Source: Planctomycetaceae bacterium (lineage in GTDB: Bacteria; Planctomycetota; Planctomycetia; Pirellulales; Pirellulaceae). From it: DNA of 44,033 nucleotides. Position 1 is the first letter of the stretch, and every line of letters begins with the position of its first letter. The stretch is taken from contig JAAYDI010000212.1 of assembly GCA_012729315.1 (NCBI GenBank), positions 1 through 44,033 of the forward strand. Reading direction: 5' to 3'. Below are positions 8,101 to 16,500 of the stretch, piece after piece. The notes under the pieces are model-generated. The model ran no database searches. It worked only from the letters and a program-made list of their open reading frames with translations, and was not told the origin of the DNA. The translations under genes and the position numbers were made by a program.

Positions 8101-8992
8101 CGTGAAGGCGTTCGACAAGCGTATCCGGCAGGGATTGACCCCCGAGCACTACATCGAGCTGGACCTGGGCCCGCTGCAGGACCCGCAGCAGATTACGCTC
8201 TTCCTGACCGGCTGGATCTTCCCGACCGATACCTCACTCAATGTCGCGTTCCTGCAGGATCCCGAGACGGACGGGCCGCGGATGCCCTCGGTGTGGGTGC
8301 CCGACGCGTCGGGCCAGTGGCAGGAGACGATCGGTTTCATGGGGTTCCCGGGTGGCAAGACCAAGACCATTGCGGTCGACCTGTCGCAGGCGTTTCTGAC
8401 GGCGGACTACCGGCTGCGGATCCAGACCTCGGCGGAAATCTACTGGGATGAAGTGTTTTTCACGGTGGACGAAGCGCCGGTGGAAGTGCGTCAGACCCGG
8501 CTGGCAGTGCAATCGGCTGACCTGGCCTACCGGGGCTGCTCGGAGGCCCTGCCCACCCCGGAGAACTCGCCCCGCATGTACGACTATGACAAGGTGATTC
8601 GGCCCCCCGTCTGGCCTCCCATGCGCGGCTGGTTCACGCGATACGGACCGGTGTCCGAGTTGCTGGCCGAAGCCGACGACCAGATGGTGGTGATCGGGGC
8701 GGGCGATGCGCTGACGGTGCGTTTCAAGGCCCCCGACACGCCGCTGCCGGACGGCTGGAAACGGGACTTCCTCCTGTACAGCATCGGCTACGACAAGGAC
8801 GCGGACCTCAACACAGTCTACGGTCAGACGGCCGATCCACTGCCGTTCCAGGCCATGCGGAGTTATCCGTTCGGGCCCGACGACGAGGTGCCCGACTCGC
8901 CGGAGTACCGCGATTTTCTGCAGCGCTACCAGACGCGCGAACAGGATCCCTGTGCCTTCTGGCGGCATCTCATGCTGCCGTCCAGGCCGTAA
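5186..8992 (+). CDS. Membrane-anchored TPR/FG-GAP/UnbV protein (CRTAC-like)
   Basis: A 1268-residue protein. Residues 16-33 form a single N-terminal membrane helix (FLFVVVVGALIGFYVYW) that anchors a large extracytoplasmic part. Residues about 120-260 have the helical A/L/A spacing of TPR-like repeats. From about 385 there are five FG-GAP/VCBS-type calcium-binding loops: DFDLDGLPD, DVDHDADLD, DWDRDVDID, DWDFDNDGFRD and DLDRDGDQD. They are expected to form a beta propeller. An ASPIC/UnbV-like segment follows (about 750-840, GSMVELRAGG, HFGLGQQEV). The last 400 residues form further beta-rich domains that I cannot name. Such proteins are abundant in planctomycetes; their role is unknown, possibly surface binding or scaffolding. 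The downstream zinc-finger gene begins 39 bases later. Confidence 0.8.
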   Translation: MNDATSKSEPQKGRMRLFLFVVVVGALIGFYVYWPRDEGEVRPRDEVAAVDETAAAKPQTPESAPPRLTPVDVQKLTELKDVSLGHLENGPTPVEVDGKKVSGMDVAADGFARLAAQVPGERLPLQNLAITRLLLLKDPPSDVVVRREQAREAAQRLLDFDPDSAVAHWIAASVEMVPDTTNPLGATDEMREKAVTLLKRATQLEPENAVFWLALSRAATRPRDTEPSELAKSALRQAYTVNPRNIYLITEWLLTQAKTRDPEITDTLAAARPVLAPLTATMKYSKVDVNQLLDQAAEAAAEGDWKKVDSRTRVIHNVTRPEEVAKSDITRVDVHPLEYLLYDFSAEFYAANPLPEPAWTATTPVKLTVAEGRLPELSGVLDMLVMDFDLDGLPDVAVLQPGKLTLFAQTQHGADWAELASLEVPDGLHRMLAADLDTDRRKAMSVPTPSGDPNAAVASFDRVLSDTGTCHDADPDIILYGEAGVLIVRNDTEVEGDQPKLAAVACEGLEQLTQVTAGVLADVDHDADLDLLFSSAQGITIWSATGKLAYQNVSQWSQLPPADVAVTSMVAVDWDRDVDIDIVLVEPTGQVVGVLENMRHAEFRWTPFDAAFEALHSPSSVAVLEADGNVSWDLLSAGANGVQLCLTATPRSRIVNYMRTQQIDSQPCTGALDWDFDNDGFRDVVAWGTSGLTVYRGGPGGSFQPANLLEGGLDEPVQVVCCCDLDRDGDQDLLVATATRVVMLINEGGNENSWFTLYPMGQEDNAGRCNHSAIGSMVELRAGGRYQAQVVAQPSVHFGLGQQEVAQLVRILWTNGVPQDMVEIGGRVAVCERMLLKGSCPYIYTMADGRFSFFSDCLWAAPLGLQTARGEIQPTRAWEYLHIPGERLTPSEGSYWVMFTEELWEAGYFDFAELIAVDHPADVEIYSNEKVGPPDIAEFKIHTVRTRRFPERAVDPRGRDLRAQLQHADGDFVKAFDKRIRQGLTPEHYIELDLGPLQDPQQITLFLTGWIFPTDTSLNVAFLQDPETDGPRMPSVWVPDASGQWQETIGFMGFPGGKTKTIAVDLSQAFLTADYRLRIQTSAEIYWDEVFFTVDEAPVEVRQTRLAVQSADLAYRGCSEALPTPENSPRMYDYDKVIRPPVWPPMRGWFTRYGPVSELLAEADDQMVVIGAGDALTVRFKAPDTPLPDGWKRDFLLYSIGYDKDADLNTVYGQTADPLPFQAMRSYPFGPDDEVPDSPEYRDFLQRYQTREQDPCAFWRHLMLPSRP

Positions 8993-9030
8993 ACCGGGGT
9001 CGGAGTCTCCGCCGTTCTGCGAGCACATCC

Positions 9031-9498
9031 ATGGCCACCAACGGCTACTACGAACTGGCGTGTTCAGCATGCGGGTCACGGGAGCTGATCGGGCCCTTGC
9101 AGATGCTCGATCGGCTCCATGCGGCCGGCATGTTGAAACGCGAGCGGGATCCGGACTGGGAGCTGGTCGGCGAGCTGTTTCGCGCGACGTCTGCTGCGCG
9201 GCGCTGCAAGGACTGCGGGTCGGCGGCGGTGGTTCTGCAGCCGTGTGCGGACGCCGCGGATGACGGCTGGGGGGACGTGCGCTGCTGTGAACGCTGCGGA
9301 GCGACGATACCGGCGGAGCGTCTGGAGGTGTTTCCCGATACGCAGTTGTGTGTGCGTTGCCAGCGGGCGCGGGATCGGGGGACCGACGATGCGGAGCCCG
9401 AGTATTGCCCGCGCTGCGGGGCCGTCATGCAGCTGCGCCTGAGCCGCTCTGCCGGGCTTGCACGTTACGTCATGTACTGCCGCGACTGCGGGCGCTAG
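9031..9498 (+). CDS. Zinc-ribbon protein with DksA/TraR-like finger
   Basis: A 155-residue cytoplasmic protein with six CxxC pairs at residues 11/14, 59/62, 86/89, 107/110, 126/129 and 150/153. This is enough for three four-cysteine zinc sites. The middle pair set (CERCGATIPAERLEV, then LCVRCQ) matches the C4 zinc finger of DksA/TraR proteins, which act at the secondary channel of RNA polymerase. The long N-terminal coiled coil of DksA is absent, so this is not a canonical DksA. The first and last pairs resemble ordinary zinc ribbons. Role in regulation or as an accessory factor is inference. It lies 39 bases after the TPR/FG-GAP gene and may be co-transcribed. Confidence 0.7.
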   Translation: MATNGYYELACSACGSRELIGPLQMLDRLHAAGMLKRERDPDWELVGELFRATSAARRCKDCGSAAVVLQPCADAADDGWGDVRCCERCGATIPAERLEVFPDTQLCVRCQRARDRGTDDAEPEYCPRCGAVMQLRLSRSAGLARYVMYCRDCGR

Positions 9499-9547
9499 GG
9501 CCGTTCTGGCTGTGCGCCGCTCCCGATGCGCTGCCGGCGCGTAATTG

Positions 9548-9577
9548 TTGCATTGCGGGCCTGTCGGCGGCTAGAAT
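9548..9577 (+). promoter_or_regulatory. Candidate sigma-70 promoter
   Basis: TTGCAT and TAGAAT are separated by 18 bases, about 75 bases upstream of the ATG at 9651. The -10 element matches the consensus well and the -35 element only moderately. Confidence 0.4.
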
Positions 9578-9650
9578 GTCGGACGGCCAGATTGCTCCTG
9601 GGGGATTTCTCCGAACAGCGGTATCTCGTCTTGGAACAGGAGAAGGTGCT

Positions 9651-11327
9651 ATGTCCCGATTTCTGGTTGGGTGCGGTGTCGTGTTGTGGACCCTCACAGT
9701 GTTAGACGCTCCGCGGTGGGCGGTCTCGCAGGAACAGTCGGACGAACCGATTGCAGCGCCATCGGCCGCTGCACCGGAGTCTCCGCCCCCCGCGGCGGCA
9801 CCCTCTGCGGCGTCGCCTGTCACGACGGCGGGGTGGTCGTTTCCAGTGACCCGGGCGACTGACGTGGCTGCCGAGCAGGCGATCGCGGCGGCCTTGGATT
9901 CCGTGGCGGATGTGGCGTTCCAGGAGACGCCGCTGGCTGACGTTGTGGCTCACCTGCATGCCAGCGCGCAGGTCCCGATCATGCTCGACCGGCGAGCGCT
10001 GGACGATGCCGGCATGGGCGGTGACACACCCGTGACATTCGCGCTGCGCGGTGTGTCGCTCCGCTCGCTGCTCAGGCTGATGTTGCACGAGCTGGACCTG
10101 ACCTGGATGGTGCGGGACCAGGCGCTGGTCATCACCACGCGCGAGGTGGCAGAATTCAACCTGGCCATGCGGGTGTATGCGGTCGCGGACCTGGTACCCG
10201 TGGCGCGCCCGCGGCTGATCGCCCGCGTGCCATCGGACCACTATGACGCGCTGACCTATGACGCGCTGACGAACGTGATCGAGTCGGTGGTGGAGCCCGA
10301 GAGCTGGGATTGCGTGGGTGGCGCGGGCAGCGTCGAGTTGTTTGAGCGCTGGGGCACGCTGGCGGTGTCCCAGACAGCGGAGAACCACGAAGCGCTGGAG
10401 ATGTTGCTGGCGGCCGTGCGCAAAGCACGGCACTCCGCGGCCGGCGCGCCGGGTCCGGACGACGGCTTCGCGGCGGTGCCAGTCCTCTCGGAACAGCAAC
10501 TGGTGGCATACCGCACGATCCAACAGGCGCTGGAGGCGCCAGCCGAGTGCAGTTTCGAGCAGCAGCCGCTGCAGGAAATCGCGCAGTGGGTTGGCGAGAC
10601 ATACCGGATTCCGGTGGTGATCGATCGTCGCGCGCTGGACGATGCGGGCATGGGCAGCGATACGCCGGTCACCATCTCGCTCCAAGGCGTCTCGCTGCGC
10701 GCGGCGCTGCACCACATGCTGCGTGAACTCAATCTGACCAGCGTGATCAGCTGCGAGGTGCTGAAGATTACCACCCTGGAGGAGGCCGAAAAGAATCTGC
10801 AGACCTGGGTCTATCCGGTCGCCGATCTGATTGCGGCGGCAGGATCAGCGCCGGATGGTGCGGATCGGCACGCGGACGACTACTACGCGCTCATCTCGAC
10901 GATTGTGGCGACGATCCAGCCCCACTCGTGGGACGAGGTGGGGGGCTGGGGCATGATTGAGCCGCTGAGTCCCTGGCAGTTGCTGGTGATTGCGCAGACG
11001 CAGCGCGCGCACGAGGAAATCACCGGCCTGCTCCAGGCCATGCGGAAGGCCCGGGCGGCTTCCGCGGACACGCTGCCGGCAGCCGCGGCCGACATGTCCG
11101 CAGCGCCACCGCTGCAACTGAGGCTCTACGAGACCTCCGGCCTGGCCGTTGACCAGTTGCAGCTCATCATTCAAGGTGCCGTCGCGCCGGAGACCTGGGG
11201 CGCGGGGCCCGATCAGGGCGCGATCTTTCTGTGGGGCGACTGCCTGTTGATTCGGCAGTCGCCGACGGTGCACGCGGACGTCCAGGAGTTGATCCGGGAA
11301 CTACAGATCCTGGGCTGCGGACGGTAA
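9651..11327 (+). CDS. Secreted protein with duplicated secretin-N/STN-like modules
   Basis: A 558-residue protein with an N-terminal signal peptide (to about residue 25, RWAVSQ). The start at 9651 is preceded by CAGGAGAAGG. After an Ala/Pro-rich linker, two long homologous modules appear. Each has a beta-alpha-beta segment containing RRALDDAGMG (near residues 114 and 326), then VTF/VTISLxGVSLR, then a Leu-rich helix (LRLMLHELDLTW / LHHMLRELNLTS). This matches the short N-terminal domain (STN/secretin N) of secretins and TonB receptors. A second submodule (SWDxVGG, followed by a helix ending MRKAR or VRKAR) occurs twice, with a related third copy at the C-terminus. No secretin barrel follows, so this is a periplasmic adaptor-like protein. 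Partner unknown. Confidence 0.75.
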   Translation: MSRFLVGCGVVLWTLTVLDAPRWAVSQEQSDEPIAAPSAAAPESPPPAAAPSAASPVTTAGWSFPVTRATDVAAEQAIAAALDSVADVAFQETPLADVVAHLHASAQVPIMLDRRALDDAGMGGDTPVTFALRGVSLRSLLRLMLHELDLTWMVRDQALVITTREVAEFNLAMRVYAVADLVPVARPRLIARVPSDHYDALTYDALTNVIESVVEPESWDCVGGAGSVELFERWGTLAVSQTAENHEALEMLLAAVRKARHSAAGAPGPDDGFAAVPVLSEQQLVAYRTIQQALEAPAECSFEQQPLQEIAQWVGETYRIPVVIDRRALDDAGMGSDTPVTISLQGVSLRAALHHMLRELNLTSVISCEVLKITTLEEAEKNLQTWVYPVADLIAAAGSAPDGADRHADDYYALISTIVATIQPHSWDEVGGWGMIEPLSPWQLLVIAQTQRAHEEITGLLQAMRKARAASADTLPAAAADMSAAPPLQLRLYETSGLAVDQLQLIIQGAVAPETWGAGPDQGAIFLWGDCLLIRQSPTVHADVQELIRELQILGCGR

Positions 11328-11411
11328 CACGAGAGGCTTCTTCTGACAAACGGGGCCTGGCCCCAACCCGGCGGCGACGTGTGGCACGGTGCACACGGCG
11401 CCTTGCCCCGG

Positions 11412-11467
11412 CTGCCCGCTTGTCCGCTGCTCTTTGCCGCGAAGCGGTTACACTCCGCACCCTGGGG
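11412..11467 (+). repeat. Family 1 repeat, truncated copy
   Basis: CCCGCTTGTCCGCTGCTCTT leads into GCCGCGAAGCGGTTACACTCCGCA and then CCCTGGGG, which matches the left part of copies A and C. The remaining palindromes are missing. It lies between the secretin-N gene and the Lpg1974-type gene. Confidence 0.75.
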
Positions 11468-11615
11468 ATCCGTTTGCGCTGCGTCCGCCCCTCACCGCAG
11501 TGAAAAAATGGGATCTCTGCGGCGAGTTTATCGCGCACGCCCGGTGGGCTTGATTTAGTGTCGATTCCGGTCGATGGGTTTTATCGGGCAAATGCACATG
11601 GGGGGGATATATTCC

Positions 11616-12785
11616 ATGAGATTGCGAGTCCTGGTCACGGTTGCGGCGTCTGCCGTTCTGTTCGTTGGCGGACAGCAATTGTCCGCTCAGCAAATGTCTC
11701 CATACCCGATGATGGGCGGCTACCCGGCTGTTGCTCCCGTGGGTTATCCAGTGCCCTACACGCCTGCTATGCCGGCCACGTATGACGTCGGCCAGGAGGC
11801 AGGCGCAGCGGCGGTACCACCCGCAGCTGACTGCAACGGCTGTGGTCAACCCGAGTGCATGCAGTGCGCCTGCGGGTGCAACTGCTGGAATCACAAGATC
11901 GCTGTGTTTGGAGAGTTTCTGTACCTGCGGGCACGCAACTCCGAAGTGGCGTACGGTGTTCCGATCGACGGTCCGATCATCGGGCCCCCACCCACCTTTC
12001 CAATTCAGATAGGCCGGTACGGTGTCGTGGACCAGGATCACAACCCCGGTTTCCGTTTCGGCGTCAACTATGTGCTGGACGGCTGGAGCAGCGTGACGGC
12101 GCAGTACACGTATTTCGACTCGGAGTCTTCGGACATGGTCGGCACCGACGCGCCGAATGTGGTCCGCGCCGTGGTCTTCCATCCGGCCACATTGTCCGCC
12201 GCGCAGGATTTTCTGACTGCCGAAGCCAGTCATGATATCGGCTTCCAATTCCTCGACGTGGACTATCGCCGCGCGCTGAGCTGCGACGACAGGCACAACG
12301 TGACGTTCCTGGCCGGTGTGCGCGTGGCCGAATTCGATCAGGACTTCGCCGCGATCTTCAACGGGACGGGCAACGAAACGTTGATCACCGAAATCGACTT
12401 CTACGGTGCCGGCCTGCGGATCGGCCTGGAAGGCGAACGCTACACCGCCAGCCGGCGCTGGCTGGTCTACGGCAAGACGCACGGCAGCTTCGTCGCCGGT
12501 GAGTTCACTGCGGACTATCGGCAAGGACAAAGCTTTGATCCGTCCGTGGTCGATACCAGCTGGGAGGCCGGTCGTATCGTTCCGATGCTGGACCTGGAAG
12601 TGGGAGCTGGTTGGCAGAGTCGCTGCGGCACGTGGCGGATCACCGGCGGCTACATGATCAGCGCCTGGTACAACTGCGTGAAAACCGACGAGTGGATCAG
12701 CGCCGTCCAGAACAACAACGTCGTCGGACTGGGTGACAACATGTCCTTCGATGGCCTGGTCCTGCGGTGTGAAGGCCGCTTCTAG
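11616..12785 (+). CDS. Lpg1974/BBP7-type outer-membrane barrel protein
   Basis: A 389-residue protein with a signal peptide (about residues 1-25, ending LSAQQ) and a Pro/Tyr/Gly/Met-rich linker. A dense Cys cluster follows (7 Cys between residues 73 and 90), and then a beta-barrel region that starts IAVFGEFLYLRARNSEVAYG. That opening is the hallmark of the Lpg1974 (Legionella major outer-membrane protein-like) family, seen in planctomycetes also as BBP7-type proteins. Strands such as VTAQYTYFDSES, ITGGYMISAWYN and the terminal LVLRCEGRF fit an outer-membrane barrel. The start at 11616 was chosen for the GGGGGG ribosome binding site; ATGs at 11592 and 11598 would add a few residues before the signal peptide. 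The Cys cluster may cross-link the protein at the surface. Confidence 0.75.
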   Translation: MRLRVLVTVAASAVLFVGGQQLSAQQMSPYPMMGGYPAVAPVGYPVPYTPAMPATYDVGQEAGAAAVPPAADCNGCGQPECMQCACGCNCWNHKIAVFGEFLYLRARNSEVAYGVPIDGPIIGPPPTFPIQIGRYGVVDQDHNPGFRFGVNYVLDGWSSVTAQYTYFDSESSDMVGTDAPNVVRAVVFHPATLSAAQDFLTAEASHDIGFQFLDVDYRRALSCDDRHNVTFLAGVRVAEFDQDFAAIFNGTGNETLITEIDFYGAGLRIGLEGERYTASRRWLVYGKTHGSFVAGEFTADYRQGQSFDPSVVDTSWEAGRIVPMLDLEVGAGWQSRCGTWRITGGYMISAWYNCVKTDEWISAVQNNNVVGLGDNMSFDGLVLRCEGRF

Positions 12786-12796
12786 ATCAGAGCCAG

Positions 12797-12830
12797 ACAC
12801 ACACACACACGCACACACACACACACACAC
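12797..12830. repeat. (AC)n microsatellite
   Basis: Seven AC units, one GC interruption, then nine AC units, placed 12 bases after the stop codon of the Lpg1974-type gene. Dinucleotide runs of this length are uncommon in bacterial chromosomes. It is outside the coding region, so slippage could at most alter the distance between stop codon and terminator. Confidence 0.95.
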
Positions 12831-12854
12831 AGATTGTAATTCATCGCACGAATG

Positions 12855-12889
12855 GGAGCCGGTCATCGACCGGCTCCTGTTGTTTCTTG
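12855..12889 (+). terminator. Intrinsic terminator after the Lpg1974-type gene
   Basis: A perfect 10-bp stem (GGAGCCGGTC with GACCGGCTCC) around a 3-base loop, followed by the T-rich tail TGTTGTTTCTT. It lies 70 bases after the stop codon. Confidence 0.85.
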
Positions 12890-13351
12890 GCATAGAGGTG
12901 TGGCGCATTCCGGACCGCATCTGTCTGGCGCGCAGGAACCGCCGCACCGCATCACATGGCCGGATCACCTGATCTGCGCTGTGCGTCCTCACCCCGGCTG
13001 AGCCAGCGCGACTCTGGATTCCCCGCGCCGCAATTCCTCCTGTCGCCCGCCGCTGCGCATTTTGCGGTGTCGCGCACACTACCTCGACACAGCCCCCATC
13101 GCTTCCCCAGCTGGGTGCTGGATAAAGCAGTTGGCTGCTGGCAGATTCAACAAACTGATAGACGCCGTTGCGCCAAGACTGTTCAATACGCTTGCGGGAC
13201 GTGCCCAACCACCTCTTTTGGCAGCCTGGTCTTTGGGCCACGCGATGGCGGCTGCCTGGCTATCGTCAGCGACTGCTCCGGCATTCCCTCGGAGCCTTCC
13301 AGCGCGTCCCTGGGGCGCGAGCCCGCATGTTTTCAATCGCCATGGCAGTTG

Positions 13352-13380
13352 TTGACTATCGCGCCGCAAAGCATTACCAT
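13352..13380 (+). promoter_or_regulatory. Candidate promoter of the giant protease gene
   Basis: TTGACT and TACCAT are separated by 17 bases. This gives five matches of six at -35 and four of six at -10. It lies about 165 bases upstream of the GTG start at 13545. Confidence 0.45.
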
Positions 13381-13544
13381 CCCCCCTATATTTTCCACTT
13401 GGCGCATTTGCTCTGTCTTCCGTTCCTGTTGGCCGTGTCTGTGCTGCGCGCCGGTATTGAGGCAATGGATCTGATGCCCTGTTCGCTTGTGCAAAGAAGT
13501 GCGGTGCTCGCGTTGCGGCCGTTGCCTATTTGGAGGAATCTCCC

Positions 13545-16500
13545 GTGAATCACCGAACTGCTGATGATCGAAGTGTTTCGTCGCGCGTAGGCCGGAAGAG
13601 TCGTCTGAAGGCGCGTCGTGAAGCGCGTCAGTGGGCGTGGCATCGCCGGATGGCGCGCGATGCGCGCGTGGAGTCACTGGAACCTCGCCTGTTGCTGGCG
13701 ACGTACGACGGGCTGTATCCCAACGTGGGGATGGATCTGCGCACGCTGCACGAAGAGTATCTGCAGCACGTGGCAGCGGGCGGTGCGGCGGGAGCGTTCG
13801 ACACATCGAGCAGTGCGAGTGCGAAGAACCTGTGGGTACAGGGGGACGCGGTGTATTCGACCGTGCGAGTCGCGGGCGATTTTGGCAGCGTGTTGGACCT
13901 GTTGCAGGGTGCCGGGTTTGCCGTGGCGGCCAGTAACTCCGAAGGGGGCGTGATCGAAGGCTACCTGCCGCTGGGGGCGCTGGGCGCAATCGCCACGGCG
14001 ACGGGGGTTGCGTCGGTGATGCCTGTGACTTTTCTGGACCCGACGGACGGTCAGGGATCGGCGGCGAACGAGGCCGAGTGGGTGTTGCTGGCGGATTACA
14101 CGAAGGGTCTGTTCGACGTGGACGGCACGGGAGTGACCGTCGGTGTGATCTCCGACAGCGTCTCGCGTGTGGCGGGCGGGCTGGCCGATTCGGTGGCGTC
14201 GGGGGATCTGCCGGCGGGGATTCCGGTGTATCTGGAGGGGCCGGTTGACGGGCTGGACGAAGGGCGGGCGATGCTGGAGCTGATTCACGACATCGCGCCG
14301 GGCGCCGATCTGGCGTTCGCCTCTGGAGCAGGCGGTGACGCGGCGATGGCGGCTGCCATTGCCACCCTTGTCGCCAACGGTGCGGACATCATTGTGGACG
14401 ACCTGAACGGTCTGTCGACCGAGCCGTTCTTCCAGGACGGGCTGGCCGCCCAGGCGGTGCAGGCGGCAGTCGCCGCGGGTGTGACCTACTTCAGTTCTGC
14501 CGGCGATTGGGGGCGGAGCGGTTACGAAGCGGCGACGAACTTGAAGGCCTACAGTGATCCATTTCCAGACCTGGTGGAAATTGGCGCCGGCGTCTATCAC
14601 GACTGGAACGGCGCGGACGATGTGACGCAGACCATCACGTTGGCGCCGGGGGTGACGGACATCGTCTTCCAGTGGGATGATCCGTTCGGAGCGGTGACGT
14701 CGGATATGGACGTGTGGTTGGTCAATGCGGATGGCACTGCGGTGCTGGATGCGGGACTGGAGTTCAGCATCGCCAACGGCGAGCCGCGTGAGTTCCTGCA
14801 CTACAACAATCTCTCGGGGGCACCGATCACGGCGCAACTGGTGATCCAGCGGTTCAGTGGTACGGATGCGGCCCGCTTCAAGTGGATCGGCTTCAACGCG
14901 CCAACGGTGGTCGAGCACCTGGACGTGGCGGGCGCGTTCAACAATCCGCACAACCCGGGTCACAACGGCACAGAGCAGGCGATCAGCGTGGCGGCGACCA
15001 GTTGGCAGACGCCGACCACGCCGGCATCCTATACGGCGCAGGGACCGGTCACCCGCACGCGGGACGCAGCCGGCAATCCGATCGGGCTCCAGTTGATCGA
15101 AAAGCCGGACCTGACGGCCGTGGACCAGGTCACTACTTCGGTGCCCGGCTTCGCTCCACTGGTCGGCACGTCCGCGTCCGCCCCGAACGCCGCGGCTGTT
15201 GCCGCGCTGCTGCTGCAGTACCAGACAACGCTCACTCCGGCCGAGATACGGACGACTCTCGTCGACTCGGCCACCGACATCGGGGAGGCCGGATTTGACT
15301 ACGTGACCGGCCACGGCCTGATCCAGTCGCTCGACGCCATGCTGGCATTGACGAACCGCGTCCTGCCGCTGGTGGGCGATCGCGACTTCGCCGATCAGGA
15401 CGACACGTTCGTCCTGACGCTCTATACCGGCGCTGATACCGACCATCCGTTGCTCGAATCGCCGCTGCTGGAAGTGACGCTCAACGGCGTCCTGCTCGGA
15501 CGGGTCGAGCTGGCGGCGCTGGATCTGGTCACCATCGACGCCCGCGGGGGGAGCGACATCCTGATCGTCGATCAGTCGAACGGCCTGGTGACGGTGCCGA
15601 TCCAGTACGAAGGGGGCACCGGCGCGAGCGATCGGCTCATCCATACCGGCGATCCTGGGGTAGAGATGCACGGCCATTACACGACGGCCCCGAGTACCGC
15701 CACCGGCCATGCCGGACTCCTGTCCTACAACGATGGTGCGGTGCAGATTGCGTTCACCGGTCTGGAGCCGGTCGAGGATCTCGTGCCGGCGGCAACGTTG
15801 GCGATTGACGACACGATCGATGCGAACGTCATCAATGTGGTGGATGGTGCGCTGTCGACGGTACCCGACCCGGTGACGTTGGCACGGGAGACGACCTACG
15901 AAGTGAACTTCGGCGGGCTGGCCGAGTCCATCCAGTTCCGCAACAAGGTTGAGGTGACGGTCAATGCGCTCGGCGGAGACGACCTGATCACGGTGAACAT
16001 CGCGCCGCTCTCAACCGATGATGCCTTGGACGCGCTGATCGTTCACGGCGATGCCGGGGCGGACACCTTTCACATTCAGGCGGACCAGCTGGTCCCCGAC
16101 GCGCGGCACGTGTTCCGAGGCGACGCGGGGGTGGACCTGTTCAACGTGTCCCTGGCCACGGGGGCGACTGTCGTCGGCAGCAGTGTCCAGATCGACGGGG
16201 GGGCGGACGACAACAATACGAGCAGTCGCGACACGGTGAGCGTGAGGGACGGCGGTGGAGCCCGCACGATGGCCTGGACGTATCAGTCCGCCAGCAGCGG
16301 CGATCTGGTGCTGGACATCGACGGCGGCGCGCCGTTGCAGATCACGACGACCGAGCAGGTGCTGTGGACCGGTGACGCGGCCCACGACGACGTCGTGACG
16401 CTCTTCGGCACGGCGGGTGACGACGATCTGACAGTCGCGCCCCTGTCGGCCAGTGCGGTGCTCGCGTTCCTGAATGGAAACCCGTGGGGTGGCCCGGCCG

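Larger units (their letters stand above)
12786..13544. other. Gene-free spacer before the giant protease gene
   Basis: This stretch holds the microsatellite, the terminator and a candidate promoter at 13352-13380. Between 12890 and 13350 I see no gene: the plus-strand frame starting at 12956 is open but has no ribosome binding site or protein-like composition. Confidence 0.6.

Noticed and set aside
5114-8149. Two long minus-strand frames (5114-6760 and 6812-8149)
   Set aside because: Both lie opposite the TPR/FG-GAP gene. Composition is His/Arg/Gln-rich, with no ribosome binding site or motif.
12797-12830. Possible CRISPR or tandem spacer array at the AC-rich stretch
   Set aside because: It is a simple dinucleotide repeat with no spacers. 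No Cas gene is present in the window.
11448-13241. 597-residue minus-strand frame through the Lpg1974-type gene and the microsatellite
   Set aside because: It translates the (AC)n run as VCVCVCACVCV and runs antisense to a well supported gene.
12956-13474. 172-residue plus-strand frame before the giant gene
   Set aside because: No ribosome binding site, Ser/Cys/Pro-rich random-like composition, and it overlaps the candidate promoter of the giant gene.
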